64,000 bases of DNA from Haemonchus contortus (Eukaryota; Nematoda; Chromadorea; Rhabditida; Trichostrongylidae), in NCBI GenBank assembly GCA_000469685.2, contig LS997566.1:40774420-40838419 (forward strand), given 5' to 3'. The number at the start of each line of letters is the position of its first letter. Positions within the stretch are counted from its first letter, which is position 1. Positions 23,901 through 32,275 of the stretch are shown here, in pieces. The translations under genes and the position numbers were made by a program. Under the pieces are notes generated by a model, which ran no database searches, had not been told where the DNA came from, and saw only the letters and a program-made list of their open reading frames with translations.

Positions 23901-26900
23901 CATGGGCAACCTACGAAAGAGTAGAGGGATAAGGTGCAAGACAAGCCAAATGAAGCCTGATTTTTCAGTTAGGATCCTGAGGAAATTAATCGAGAAGATA
24001 ATAATACTACAGGGGATCCCATTCCTTGGGAGTTTTGTGCAGCCCTACCACTAACTCAGAGCAAAAAAAAAACCGAAGATACGGCGCATTCTTTGATCTA
24101 GGCGCAGTTTTAAGAATTCCTTCAGTTTTGCACTTTCATTACGAATTATAACAAAAAAAAAACCAAAAACAAAATACATATAAAAATGAGGAAAAGCAGG
24201 TAGATTGTATGCGGAGAAATACTCACACCACAAGCATACAACAGTCGACGGTCTGCCGTGGCGGGATTGTCGAAACGAGCCGATTCCAGCAGGGTCCACA
24301 CGAATCTGCAGTGAACAAAGTTGAGTTTTGCAGTAATTCTACTAATAACAGTATTAAGGCATTTCAAAATCGCACAGATGATTTTGATATATTCTATTTA
24401 ACTTCAAATATATGCCATTTTCATGGTATAAAACGCACCGTTGCCCCCACACTAACGCGCCGAGGTGTCAAGGTTTACAAAAGTTAATTGGGCTGGAACA
24501 TGGGAAGATTAGCCATGATAATGGGCCATATTCCCATAAAACCGCAAACAGTTGACAAGGAGAACCCCGCAGCCGTGCTAATTACGAGGAGTTATACGAA
24601 ACTCATAGAAAGGTATCTATTGGGTTGTAACATAAGTTCGCAGAGTTTTTTCACAAAGATTTATTTGAACCAAAAAACAATAATTATAATAATAAGTTAA
24701 CCAATGATGTATCCTCTGTTACTGTTCACGACCTCCTCCCATCTCTCGACCAATTTGTTGATGGCGATTCGCCAAAAATCGGCCGTTGTGGTGTCGAAGA
24801 ATTTGTTGAGCCAGTTTTTAAGACCCCCTTCGCCATCGAAGGTAACACCCCTCATTTGGTTTAACATAGAGCGGAAAAGGTGACAGTCGGCAGGTGCAAG
24901 ACCCGAAGAGTGCGGTGAGTGCTGAAGAACCTCCCATTCAAGTTTTTGGAGTGCTGTTTTGACAATTTGAGCAATGCGGAGCCTGGTGTTGTCGTGGAGC
25001 AAGATGACTTGACCTCGTCTATAAAGTATTTTCAGCCGAATAGCCTCATTTACACTGTTCAGCTGGGCAATGTAGACCTCCTTGTTGACAGTGGCGTTTC
25101 GTTCGAGCAGTTTCCCAGTGCACCATGCCTGCCCAGTCCCACCAAACGCAGACCATGACCTTTTTTTGGGTGAAGATCTTGCTTGACTCTCGGCTTTGGC
25201 GCTTTTCCTGGAGCCACCCACACCTTTCAGTGGACACATCCAAGACACCTTCCCCGTACACACTGCATATGTCCCGAGCATCGGCTGCTTTTTTGACCTC
25301 GACGAAAAGCAAAGAAAAGCAGATGTCGAAAATGCTAATTTTTCTTTCTGGATATTCCATTTCTGAGCTCGAAAAAAGACGAACAATTGAATCGTCCTAA
25401 AAGCAAATAAAACAGTTTTGTAGAGGAGAAAGAGCTCTTTGGAATAAATATAAACACTTTGCTGAAAAACAAAACAAGTCGTTGTAAAATAACTCTAACG
25501 CAAAACTCTACGAACTTATGTTACAACCCAATACACGAGGCCCTTCTATGAGTCCGAGGCGCCTAAAGGACTAGTAGCTGGAAGATATGGGATGGGTCGT
25601 AGTGAGGCCCATGATTTGGCCCTATCGTCCCTCACAGTGACTTGTGTATTGGCAAAGGGCAAAATAGTTGAGAAGTGGAGATGCATGGAGTATATGAGTG
25701 GTGAAGTTTTCAAAGGAAAGTCGGGGGACGAACAAAAGATTGGGGTGGGCTGGTAGTTGAAAAGCATAAAACCCACAGGAGCGAGCTTATTAATTGCCTA
25801 TTAAGTAAGTAAAGAAATAAATAAACAAGTGATAAACAAATAAATATTTAGGACTAAACTGGAAACGAAATAGGAAATTGATCACGAAAACGATGATCAC
25901 AACCTACCTTTTCCCTAGATATTTGGTGCATATCCGATATGCGCAGTACGATCCAACACCGGCAACAAACAGTACGCCACTTGCTCGGGCTAAAATTCAG
26001 GTCAAATCAAATTATGTCGCAAGTCAGCAACTAATAAAATAAAAAGGTTATGAAAAAATTTTAAAAAAAGATTGAAAGGTAATTAAATAAGTGATAAATT
26101 GATAAATTAATAGAATAAAAAAGAAAACTGAAAAAAATTCAAAAAGAAAAGCGAAGGAAAATACTTAAACGACTTTAGAGTAGTGATAATTACGTAACAT
26201 TTATGGAATTAGCTGTTTTCCTTTTTAAGAAATTTATTTGAAGGCAGTGAAGCCATTACAAATATTTTTAGAGATCTCAGTATCAGAGGTTACAGACCGC
26301 CATCAATTATCGATCGCTAAAAGATGCCGCATCGCAACGGCACGCTTCCCAAAGACCGAACATAACATTACTGTAGTAACCTAGAAGTGCCTGTGACTTC
26401 ACAATACCCGGAATTTCAAAGTTCCTGATCGATTTCATCGGTGAAAAATCCGCAAAAAATTTTAACAAGAATGACAAAACTTCCAGAAATAAACTGAAAG
26501 GAATTTTGGAGGTTTATTTGAAAACTTTCCACGAAAAAAAATTAAACTTTGAGGTTCAGAAAGAGTATTAATCAGTTCCATCTTCGAAGGTTAGCATTGT
26601 ATCGTGTTCTTTGTACTGTTTGTACTCCCTTCGTACATCTTTTCCAAGCCAACATCGCTTTATCTCCCATTTGGTTTATCGGTCGCTGCTCTCTCATATT
26701 GCCTACGAGACTTTTTCAACGATAACAGACGGAAACAGAATCCGAGCGAGTAGAAAACGCTCCCATGTAATCTGAGATGCTTTGCAGCTGTAATCCTCGT
26801 TACGCTGGTCTCTTTTCAAAGCGGCTGGTACAGTACAGCATTAGTAATGTCACAGCACTGATTGTGTAGTATTGAATTACACTTAGGACAACAGAAACGG

Positions 26901-26968
26901 TGGGAACTTTCAACAAATATTACTTACTCCTAATATTTTTCCAGAAGCTAAGTGTTCCAGCCCAATGA
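4029..26968 (-). CDS. multi-exon gene (at least 10 exons), unrecognised N-terminally anchored Ser/acid-rich protein
   Basis: I assemble ten exons from splice consensus and reading phase: 26968-26928, 25989-25908, 24305-24227, 21381-21292, 13978-13867, 13442-13332, 13218-13118, 5700-5549, 5446-5351 and 4112-4029. Every junction preserves frame, giving about 316 codons with both ends missing. Near the N-terminus a hydrophobic segment, ASGVLFVAGVGSYCAY, is followed by basic residues (RICTKYLGKR), as in a signal anchor or outer-membrane tail. Then come an acidic stretch (LSDDEDGEYDDCDD), an Arg/Ser-rich region, a QQDWDDEF motif and a basic helical-looking LRELRKQLTRVMG near the C-terminal side. 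It ends mid-codon at 4029, so more exons must follow at lower coordinates or outside the window. I do not recognise the family; a membrane-anchored adaptor is the most I would infer. Its introns hold most of the repeats between 4 and 27 kb. Confidence 0.65.
5351..5446 (-). CDS. exon j, basic helix
   Basis: The exon is 96 bases after acceptor CCAAACATTTTGCAG, with donor GTAAGC. It reads SEVGSDCDSVISTRSNLREL and then RKQLTRVMGPKG, a likely amphipathic helix. The intron to exon i is only 102 bases, and the junction codon becomes AAC. Confidence 0.75.
5549..5700 (-). CDS. exon i, acidic
   Basis: The exon is 152 bases. The acceptor follows a T-rich tract (TTTTTTTTTATAACTTGCGTATGTTCAG) and the donor is GTAAGT. 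It encodes EPPEVEEALYAQSAESDDPN and then HEEILQRCLTDSKYMYESVI. It begins in phase 0, directly compatible with exon h, and leaves two bases (AA) for exon j. The upstream intron of 7.4 kb carries the satellite and inverted-arm complex. Confidence 0.75.
5918..6455 (+). repeat. left inverted arm (~530 bp) of the satellite-bearing element complex
   Basis: This arm is the reverse complement, at high identity by eye, of 11200-11719. It starts TCCTACTTACTATAAAGCGC, passes a (TCTG)n tract, then runs through blocks such as CCTTAGCTCCTTTAGATCTG. It ends near GAGCGTGCCTCGAAGCTCAC. Together with the opposite arm it flanks about 5 kb of other repeats. The arm is non-coding; an apparent minus-strand frame at 5843-6178 is repeat sequence. 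Confidence 0.8.
5941..6002 (+). repeat. (TCTG)n microsatellite
   Basis: About 15 copies of TCTG with two or three single-base changes, embedded near the outer end of the left inverted arm. Related shorter CAGA/ACAG runs mark the ends near 9560, 10630 and 11680. Confidence 0.9.
6470..7245 (+). repeat. 128-bp tandem repeat array, six copies
   Basis: The landmark ACTCCGCCCACA recurs at 6561, 6689, 6817, 6944, 7072 and 7200, a period of 127-128 bases. Each unit contains a small GC-rich palindrome, CCGCCCACAAGGGGCGG, and a conserved GTTCAAACTTGGTAGGAG block. Copies differ by scattered substitutions. The small overlapping frames on both strands are repeat-generated and not genes. Confidence 0.9.
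7745..8460 (+). pseudogene. decayed RTE-type retrotransposon, endonuclease region
   Basis: The plus strand, over several frames, follows an APE-type endonuclease. It reads TLNVRSLTGKSR near 7780, an ETRWKG motif near 7860, LDGHVGSER-like near 8155, and then an open block from 8197 with GTRNEEGKRVFDLAVVHDLA and a degraded VDHML near 8340. Stops and frameshifts are frequent, and no reverse-transcriptase part is visible. It belongs to a different subfamily from the intact copy at 55.4 kb. Confidence 0.75.
8600..9540. other. no supportable gene
   Basis: Overlapping minus- and plus-strand frames occur near 8600-9060 but show no domains, and I see no credible splice sites. It is part of the 7.4-kb intron between exons h and i. 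Confidence 0.5.
9543..10160 (+). repeat. second, diverged satellite array with (TG)n start
   Basis: The segment begins TCCTACTAAGTGTGTCTG with a TG-rich run, resembling the left arm's outer end. It then has about four copies of a unit of roughly 118 bases related to the 128-bp array. The landmarks are CAGACCCCTCTCACAAG near 9691 and GACTCCGCCCACA near 9809 and 9926, with a weaker copy near 10060. It shares the AATTCATAACTCCTG and TTGGTAGGAG blocks with the first array. Confidence 0.8.
10446..11719 (-). mobile_element. satellite-bearing element inserted in a MITE
   Basis: The insert starts TACTTACC and ends GGTAAGTA, an 8-base inverted terminus. Its right 520 bases are the inverted partner of 5918-6455. 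Its middle (about 10800-11190) holds three tandem copies of a unit of roughly 127 bases, on the opposite strand to the first array (AACTTATGAATTT at 10805 and 10932). An internal CAGA-rich block with GCTTCA near 10620-10655 looks like another element end. No enzyme-coding frame is present. Confidence 0.6.
11200..11719 (-). repeat. right inverted arm partner of 5918-6455
   Basis: The reverse complement reads TCCTACTTACCGTGAAGCGC and continues in register with the left arm, including CCTTAGCTCTTTTAGATCTG and the shared end GAGCGTGCCTCGAAGCTCAC. The two arms face each other across about 4.7 kb and could form a very large stem in RNA. Confidence 0.8.
12240..13080. other. no supportable gene
   Basis: This is intronic sequence between exons h and i of the minus-strand gene. 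It contains a short (TG)n run near 12628 and small open frames without domains or splice sites. Confidence 0.5.
13118..13218 (-). CDS. exon h (with alternative 3' splice site extending it to 13287)
   Basis: The exon is 101 bases after acceptor AGTATATTTGCAG, with donor GTATTA. It reads DAQQRESNGSRTRCSPPKV and on to GDMSTVFDE. A second acceptor, CATGTTTACAG at 13288, also gives an open frame in the same phase and would add 23 residues (PTWPQVSTSASFYFPQIISI and more). The upstream intron is then 44 instead of 113 bases. Both versions keep frame, so alternative splicing is possible. Confidence 0.7.
13332..13442 (-). CDS. exon g
   Basis: The exon is 111 bases. The strong acceptor is TTTCTCATTTTCAG and the donor is GTACTC. 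It encodes a Ser-rich start (SSQSHPHSSSMSDRSAS) and then LRIVWEGQQDWDDEFAIA, a distinctive Trp/Asp-rich motif that would be the best homology probe. It ends with one base (G). Confidence 0.75.
13867..13978 (-). CDS. exon f, basic region
   Basis: The exon is 112 bases after acceptor AACCGTTTTCAG, with a GTCCGT donor that is weaker than the others. It starts with ATG but is read here as internal because exon e joins in frame. It encodes an Arg-rich stretch (RLSRYPRRSRG) ending RRPSTS. An alternative start or isoform at this ATG is possible. Confidence 0.6.
14000..15700. other. intron sequence with unexplained open frames
   Basis: This stretch lies inside the intron between exons e and f. Minus-strand frames at 14771-15010 and 15020-15301 look protein-like (the second has four cysteines around KCIVCRNSAEFGGC). 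The acceptors are A-rich and the phases do not fit the flanking exons, so I leave them uncalled. Confidence 0.4.
15709..16240. repeat. 532-bp foldback element with GC-rich arms
   Basis: The outer arms match as inverted repeats at about 15709-15805 and 16145-16240, with GGTGAAAATGT, CCACGCGGC, ACTTTCCTCGTCTG and GAGATAGTA in mirror order. A second, inner pair occurs at about 15893-15932 and 15985-16015, centred on GGAGGGGCTCCGGGG. No transposase is encoded. It is a non-autonomous inverted-repeat element in the intron between exons e and f. Confidence 0.75.
16395..16636 (+). mobile_element. ~240-bp MITE, intact-length copy
   Basis: It starts GGGCAGTACAAACGG and ends TTTCGTTCCTGCTGC, imperfect terminal inverted repeats. 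The interior has CCGCACGCGGCTGTCGCGGA and a C/T-rich second half. Other copies are at 10323-11830 (split), 53946-54030 (truncated) and 62270-62509 (reverse orientation). Confidence 0.75.
17455..17532 (-). repeat. SINE 3' tail fragment
   Basis: It matches the tail of the SINE family seen at 32276-32540 (GGGATGCGCC, then a short Ile/Ser-like variable block, then CGTACATATCTGGC). The match stops where the mariner terminus begins, so the mariner may have inserted into, or next to, this copy. Confidence 0.55.
17533..18110 (-). mobile_element. mariner remnant (second family)
   Basis: A mariner-type end, TAGGTTGGCGCAAAAATAAT, lies at 17535. On the minus strand the following frames resemble transposase: a PGQTSLEESFY block near 17960, QKGPMLL and then YNARPHTSRTTCQKLAELNV near 17870, and a FSLPKRWHL block near 17650. 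Stops and frameshifts interrupt it, and the 5' end was not found. It is more decayed than the 2.4-kb copy. Confidence 0.65.
19685..19865 (-). repeat. SINE copy, diverged
   Basis: Tail-to-middle blocks of the SINE family are recognisable (CGACTTCTATTCAG, TGGCCTATACAA, GCCGATGTACAAGTC, GTGCGCCACTTGCCA). The head is shortened. Confidence 0.6.
21060..21240. repeat. CCTA/CCAA-type tetranucleotide-rich tract
   Basis: About 180 bases dominated by ACCTA, ACCAA and ACCAG units, strongly strand-biased. It lies just downstream (in the gene's direction) of exon e and is intronic. Confidence 0.8.
21292..21381 (-). CDS. exon e, acidic then Arg/Ser-rich
   Basis: The exon is 90 bases, phase 0 to phase 0. 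The acceptor is TTTTTTCGTTTTAG and the donor is GTAAGC. It encodes LPLSDDEDGEYDDCDDRRSR followed by a serine-rich stretch. The composition suggests a disordered, phosphorylatable region. Confidence 0.75.
22520..22665. repeat. short tandem repeat, three units of 53-60 bp
   Basis: The phrase CATGTGACTTCCTGG recurs at 22523 and 22582 with a degenerate third copy (CATGTGACATACTGA) near 22635. Each is followed by GTATCAG and a CAG/CCTGA block. Confidence 0.65.
23465..23719. repeat. 255-bp GC-rich palindromic MITE/hairpin
   Basis: The two ends, GGCTGCTTTCATAGTCCGCC and its complement, are perfect. The arms continue through a (CCGG)n-rich block, AGGCAGTGCTAG, GGAGGAGGGAGGCAGACAG and GCAAACAGT to a loop of about 15 bases near 23580-23600. 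Both arms hold the CGAAGGGG/CCCCTTCG pair. A possible 3-base duplication, ATA, flanks it (23462-23464 and 23720-23722). The arms are almost identical, so it is probably young. It lies in the intron between exons c and e. Confidence 0.85.
24227..24305 (-). CDS. exon c
   Basis: The exon is 79 bases. The acceptor is TTGTTCACTGCAG and the donor is GTGAGT. It encodes FVWTLLESARFDNPATADRR and six more residues, an amphipathic helix-like block just after the anchor. It ends in phase 0, matching exon e. The intron between exons b and c contains the internally deleted mariner at 24620-25531. Confidence 0.7.
24620..25531 (-). mobile_element. internally deleted mariner, 912 bp, with intact 30-bp TIRs
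   Basis: The termini TTGGGTTGTAACATAAGTTC and its complement agree over 30 bases with one mismatch and are flanked by TA on both sides (24618-24619 and 25532-25533). The minus strand retains an N-terminal helix block (KKAADARDICSVYGEG) and then jumps to VMVCVWWDWAGMVHWE. The central part that should hold the first catalytic aspartate is gone. The HDNTR aspartate and the LAPADCHLF aspartate remain. It is non-autonomous but its ends look mobilisable. Confidence 0.9.
24697..25386 (-). pseudogene. deleted mariner transposase
   Basis: The open frame of 229 codons reads, from about residue 115, LNSVNEAIRLKILYRRGQVI, then LLHDNTRLRIAQIVKTALQ, HSPHSSGLAPADCHLFRSML and an ordinary mariner C-terminus ending NKLVERWEEVVNSNRGYIIG. 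The first ~90 residues are out of frame with the real N-terminal region, which is read in the overlapping frame at 25046-25360. The central ~110 residues normal for mariner, including the first catalytic aspartate, are missing. Confidence 0.85.
25908..25989 (-). CDS. exon b, transmembrane segment
   Basis: The exon is 82 bases between acceptor CCTGAATTTTAG and donor GTAGGT. The 26 complete codons include GVLFVAGVGSYCAYRICTKY, a hydrophobic run ending in basic residues, typical of a single membrane anchor with the following sequence on the cytosolic side. Phase 2 at the end (AG) is completed by the first A of exon c. Confidence 0.7.
26928..26968 (-). CDS. exon a of the minus-strand gene
   Basis: The exon is 41 bases. 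The acceptor is TTTTCTCTCTATGGCAG and the donor is GTAAGT. The frame compatible with the next exon reads HWAGTLSFWKNIR. It starts with one base completing a codon and leaves one base. A second open frame with an in-place ATG (MAVIGLEHL) exists but would hit a stop in exon b, so I rejected it. It is the least certain exon because it is short and sits at the 5' end. Confidence 0.45.
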
Positions 26969-27113
26969 CTGCCATAGAGAGAAAAGATCCGTTGTTGGCC
27001 GGGTCAGATGACGGATTAGTACCGAAAAGGACATGATATTGAGGAAATTCGCAAACCAGTAGGACCCTCTAACCCTTCTCACCTCTCCTCCCGAAGGTCA
27101 AATCGGTTTCAAC

Positions 27114-27622
27114 ATGATCCCTTTCCAGGGTTTCCAACTGTTCCTTCAGATTACCCTTATATTACAAGTAGAGGGATCGGGAATAGATTACGGGGAATAT
27201 CACGATCCGCAACTTCAGTGGTGTCAATATGAATCCCGTTGCGGAAGGATAGGCCTACACCTGCCTCTTGTCAGGCACCGGGTTCGAAGCGACTATAAAA
27301 ACTGTGCAAACGAAAACTTCAGCAATGGATCTAAAATTACAATGTCAGCTTTGAGGGGCAATCCAGAGGGGTAAGTTTATCAAAACAGGGCCCTAGTAGT
27401 GAAAACCCCACCCATCCTATCCATGCACGCAGGCGATGGTTCAATCCTGAGTTGGAATCAGTGAAGGAAGTTATCAAATGTGAGCCGAGTCAAAGTAGTC
27501 ACCTAGCGGACCCCTCTTTCCCACTTAATTCTGTCTCTGAAGCTTTCAATATATGTTGCTTACTTTTTATTTACCTCCTAACTAGACAGTTGTGCTTTTG
27601 CCTTCAGACTTACTACTTTTAG
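27114..27622 (+). CDS. two-exon gene for a putative secreted/anchored small Cys-containing protein
   Basis: Exon 1 (27114-27370) ends at a strong GTAAGT donor. Exon 2 (27433-27622) follows a CATGCACGCAG acceptor, and the 62-base intron leaves phase 2 intact. The spliced product is 148 residues. The N-terminus, MIPFQGFQLFLQITLILQVE, resembles a signal peptide. The mature part has DPQLQWCQYESRCGRIGLHL, a second pair of cysteines (KNCANE and IKCEPSQ) and a hydrophobic end (NICCLLFIYLLTRQLCFCLQ). That suggests a C-terminal membrane or GPI-type anchor. I do not recognise the family. It starts only about 145 bases from the minus-strand exon a, so a shared divergent promoter or overlap is possible. 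Support is frame, splice signals and topology only. Confidence 0.55.
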
Positions 27623-28769
27623 CGGCAGCTGCGGTTATATGAGCTTTCATGGGTAGACGAGAGTATAGTAGTCTTAAGAGAGTGAAGAAAAGTATCGCAT
27701 TGCGGGCTTTTGGTTAAAACTGTGAAACAACATACTTAACTACCATGGACAACAGCTGTACTTCTTCACAGAACAGAAGAGCTATATGAGACGTCTCAAG
27801 ATGTTTGGTGCCATTGAAAATATCTTGTTGAGATCAGAAGACGCTCTTCCAGAGTTCGGTGGGAAAGCATGGGAACCCATACGACCAGCAAGTACCACTG
27901 AATTCATAACCTTTGTTGGACTTTGCCGATGGCTTGCAACAGCTTTCATTCGAACACCCACATCCAACTATGGGATACATCCTGTTAAGAGCTTACTACG
28001 GTGTATCCGATAGCGGTATAATTACCAGAATCATTCATATATGTGACAGTAACGACTACACCCATGACGACATCCCTTAAAGTGACTCGAGAGACTGAAT
28101 ATTGCCAGTAAAGATGACTTTACAATAGCCCTTAACGAGCTTGTTGCTAAGTAAGTGGATTGAGAGTAAGGGTAAGTAAGTACGTTCCGTTTGGAGTCAC
28201 ACCGTACCACATCTACATATTTCGAGTAGCGGATGAAAGGGCGGAAATGGATCGTACAGGTTCAATTGTAAGCGGGCTTCGCACGAGGCCACGAGGCAGT
28301 AAAGTGGACCTAATGTCGCATGACACCCAACACAGAGAAAATGTCGAGAAAAGGTCAGGTAATATTGTAAACTGGCACCAATACACGAAATATAAGTGAA
28401 ATGATTCAGTACTTTCACTCGCCTGGAATCACGATCCGAGTAATAATTGTGAGCCTCATCTTGACGATATGACAGCTATTGATAATACAGTCATACTGAC
28501 TGAACGGCAACAGTAGCTCTTCAAACATTTTTTTGCTCATCAGCCAATATATTGATCGGAAGCGGAACGATACACAATAGAAATGAGCTTATTATGGTAG
28601 AACAGTAGTAATCAGAAGTACTCCAGCTCAATCAAAGTTGGATGGGTAAGCCTTACCAGACAGTGGAGCGAGCCGGGAATCCGAAAATCCCAGTTGCGCA
28701 GATCAACATGCAGGCCATCAAAAAGTAGTTCCCAAGTAGTTAAGGATGGAGGACGAAGTGTAAGCAATC

Positions 28770-29028
28770 CCGTCTTTGGGATCCGTATCGTATTCGAGCT
28801 CCATTCGAATTCGCTTTGGCCTATTGAATGAGTACTCAGCCCATATAATGACTTGCGATGTTCAGCCGATGATATAGGTCGGTGCTTTTATTCTCCCAGA
28901 CGAGTCTGGTGTCAACCAACCGACTCGCTACGTAAGGCTTGGCTGGCTTACGAAGGTCTCGAACCGGGATTCGAACCTACCATGCGTGTGTGATAGCGTG
29001 TCGCTAACCACTACACCACATCTTTTCT
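28770..29028 (-). repeat. tRNA-derived SINE copy
   Basis: Read on the minus strand, the head (29028 to about 28960) is tRNA-like, with GTGTAGTGGTTAGCGACACG (A-box-like) and GGTTCGAATCCCGG (B box). The body has CCAGACTCGTCTGGGAGAAT and ATCATCGGCTGAACATCGCA, followed by a tail that reaches GGGATTGC near 28770. Confidence 0.8.
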
Positions 29029-29599
29029 TACGTACGTACTTATTCATTGCAACACTAAAATGTGGTATCAAAGACAAATGGATTCCGAACCGAATAAGCT
29101 TCAGAGCACGCGAATTGTCACATAGATCGCCTTATGGGAAATTCGAACTCAATTCGACGTACAAATGCCGACTCAATGGGTCGAATAAAAGGGGACCTAA
29201 ACCGTTAAATGGGGAGAGACCCACGTAGGATGAGGAGCAAGCAATTATTAGAAAAATTGAAGGAAGGCACGAAGGGATCAGAATAATTCTTTGAGAAGCC
29301 AAGTCCAGAGAGAGAAAGAGGTTTGGCACGCGTCCAACTGGTTTGCGTGCGGTAAGGTAACGGCTGATTTAACATGTAAAAACATGGTGAACGAGAAATT
29401 GCCAGTTTTACGTTTGAACCGGTTAGTGACTAAATCAATAGTTACCGCAACTAACAGCGCTATCGCAGGTCGCGAGAGGAGGAGAAGGAAAAGTATAAAC
29501 AAAAAAAAATCAGTTGAGATCTGATAGTTCTGTTGAGGCGTTCTACAGCAAAATACTTTTACTTACTATCCAACCCTCTCATAGTGAATAGCGAGAAAT

Positions 29600-31100
29600 T
29601 CCGAGTGGCAAACAAAGTAATTAACAAAAGTGGTTAGAAGTACAACGATTGAAATACGGTAGTCCGTAGTCTTCCGGCTCTACTTATGTGATCTAACCTA
29701 TACTACTGCAAACGGAACTGACACCATTTCCAGAGAACTACGAGATCCATGACGGCCATGACTTAGTGATAGGTTATCAATAATCTCCTTTATCGTTGAG
29801 CGATTTATCACCAATCGGACTGTCTGAAGGTCTTCCTCATGGGGATCTGTACATTACGTTGGGTCGAGAAAATATAGCGCACGAAAGTCCCAAAAACTTT
29901 ATCGTTGCGAAACACAAAAACTTGGGAATCGTTGCAGTCCTCCGTAAAAGCAAGACAACTTAGGCAAGTGATTTGAGAATTCTAGAACGCAGAATGCTCA
30001 GAAAGTTAATGGCAGAAAACCCATTTAACCAAAAAGTAAATCGGATCAAACACAAACCAGATCAATCAACCCATTACTTTTTCCAAGTCATTTTCGGTTC
30101 AAAACTTGTCCAGCAACCTATTTAATCATTCCATTAGAACTAAATGCTCTGCACCTCCTGTTTGTTTTTGAGAAAAGAGCAAGTGCATGGTGTATGCCAC
30201 TTCAGTGGATAGATTGGGAAACCATGTTTAGACGGATAAAAGCTTGAGTATGCTATACAGGGCAGTACTCAAGCACCGGTACTTCTTGAAGAATGCTGAA
30301 GAAGTTTTGTCTGTCAGGATTCTCGAACTTTTATATGTGAAAAAAGGTCCAGACTGTGTTCGAATCCGAAATTGCGCCTGATCGAAGACAAAACAGAATT
30401 CCGAACCTCACTCTCGCGCTTCTATGAAGGGACCTTTCCTTGTGAGGCATTCACAAGGCCCTCTAGGGTCTTGGTAGTGCAGAAGATTAATTCGCCATCC
30501 GGGAAGCACGGGTCGGAGTTGAGAACCCAGCTAAGGTGATGCGACCTTACCGTTATACAGCACCCATAAGACAAAAGCTTCTATTCTCTTTCCTTTTCTA
30601 CTTCACCACCATATTGCACTGGACCCCCACCATTATCAAGGAAGCAGTTCACAATGTTAAATTAGGTCAGAACCTCTTCCATGGAAGGCACTCTTTTTTC
30701 TGACCTCTGAGGAGTCTGAAAGTTAACATCGAAACCAGATCTGTGTAGTTACTCCCATTGTAACGGAAACTCATGCGGCACCTCTCTAAATCCTGTCAAA
30801 AGCTATTTGTAGCGGAACCAGTCATTATGATGAATCATAGCTGTGACGTGACATTACTGGGCCACGGAATGAGCTGTACATCCTGTCTCGAGACTGGTGC
30901 TATAGTAAGAAAAAACTCGGTTATTTCAAGTGGCCTTGGTTGACATCTTGAAGGTACGTGCTGAATGGTGTGAGTACCACTCAATGAACGGGAACGAGAT
31001 CGTGTCAAATCGCGACATTGAAAACAAAAACAAAGTACATTCGTAAGCCTTTTACGAATAAACGGCACATCTACATTCTAGGATCAAAGAATTCTTTGAC
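29600..31100. other. no supportable gene
   Basis: I see no splice-bounded coding block, domain or clear repeat in this stretch, apart from a weak tRNA-like block near 30460-30540. Confidence 0.5.
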
Positions 31101-31107
31101 ATCGATC

Positions 31108-31355
31108 GGTCCCCTCTGGGATGCGCCACGCATACGGCTTCCAGTCAGAATTGTAGCGACGTTCGAATGCGTATGTGGCCTACACAATAATCTGGGTGGC
31201 CAGCTCATGTAGAAGTCAAGGTCTTTACGTTTCCAGATGATCCCGCCACCGATCAACCAGACGGATGGGAAGTCGGGGCATCCAGCTAAATTCCGATCCC
31301 AGACCATGCATGTGATGGTGAGCGCCACCTACCACTTCACCACATCTGCCTGACT
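31108..31355 (-). repeat. tRNA-derived SINE copy, diverged
   Basis: The head near 31355-31290 shows GTGAAGTGGTAGGTGGCGCT and a weakened B box (GGGATCGGAATTT). The body and tail match the family (CATGAGCTGGCCACCCAG, GGCCACATACGCATTCGAAC, GGCGCATCCCAGAGGGG). Confidence 0.75.
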
Positions 31356-32275
31356 ACTTTCTATGGCCGATTATTGAAAGTCATGTGCTCTCATCTCGTC
31401 AGATTCATGAATGTGCTGGAAACAGCCAAGGTTAGGTAGCCGTTTGTTATTTTTTAAATGGTCAAGAGATGCCATGTGACCTACGGAGAATTTTGTTATT
31501 AATGAAGAGTCATAGATAGCCAAGAATTACTCAACAAGAGGGAAATCCATCAAAAACCAGTAAGTCTGCGGACGGGAAATGGCTGATCCCCCAAAGGCTT
31601 GAAACATTGTGTATCTACAAATGTAGGATAGACAGTTCACTTTGGATTGCGCCACGCACTCAAGAAGTAGTTCAAGTTGTAGAATATCGCTTTTCTATGA
31701 TTTACAGAAGGCTACCATCATCAACTCAGCTTTCCACCTTCGTTGCTACAGAGCCATCTCTGGAAATCTGATTTTTTGATGATATGTAGGGTGCGTAATA
31801 GATTCGGTCCATGTAGCTTCTGGTTGACTAACTGGGCACCTTCTTGCACTGTGGATCGCCCTCATGCGGCTCGTCTTTGAACGATCTCCGGATTGAAGTG
31901 CAAACACATTCTACGAAGAATTCGAAAGCCCTCGTGAAATTCTCAACTCCGGCACCACCTGATGATCTTCAAGGGCATCACCTGATGACAACAGCCGAAC
32001 CCAATTGAAGTGCAAATATCTCGTATGTCTGGACATGGCCCTAAGAGCAGAGATGGGTCCAGAGAACGAGCATATCATTGAATAGAGTACTCAACAGAGT
32101 TTTCAAAATCCTTGACTTCGAATATTTTTGACGATATCAGCTGATGACAACTGACGAGCACTAATAAAGTCCTCACACGTCATCACGCACGCATGACAGT
32201 GCACGATAATGGCACGTGCACCACTTCTTCACCTTTCAGTCCAAATAGGATAAAAGGATTAAGGTTTTGGCGTTA

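Noticed and set aside
30460..30540. tRNA-like block
   Set aside because: The B-box-like GGTCGGAGTTGAGAACCC is off consensus, and no cloverleaf can be drawn.
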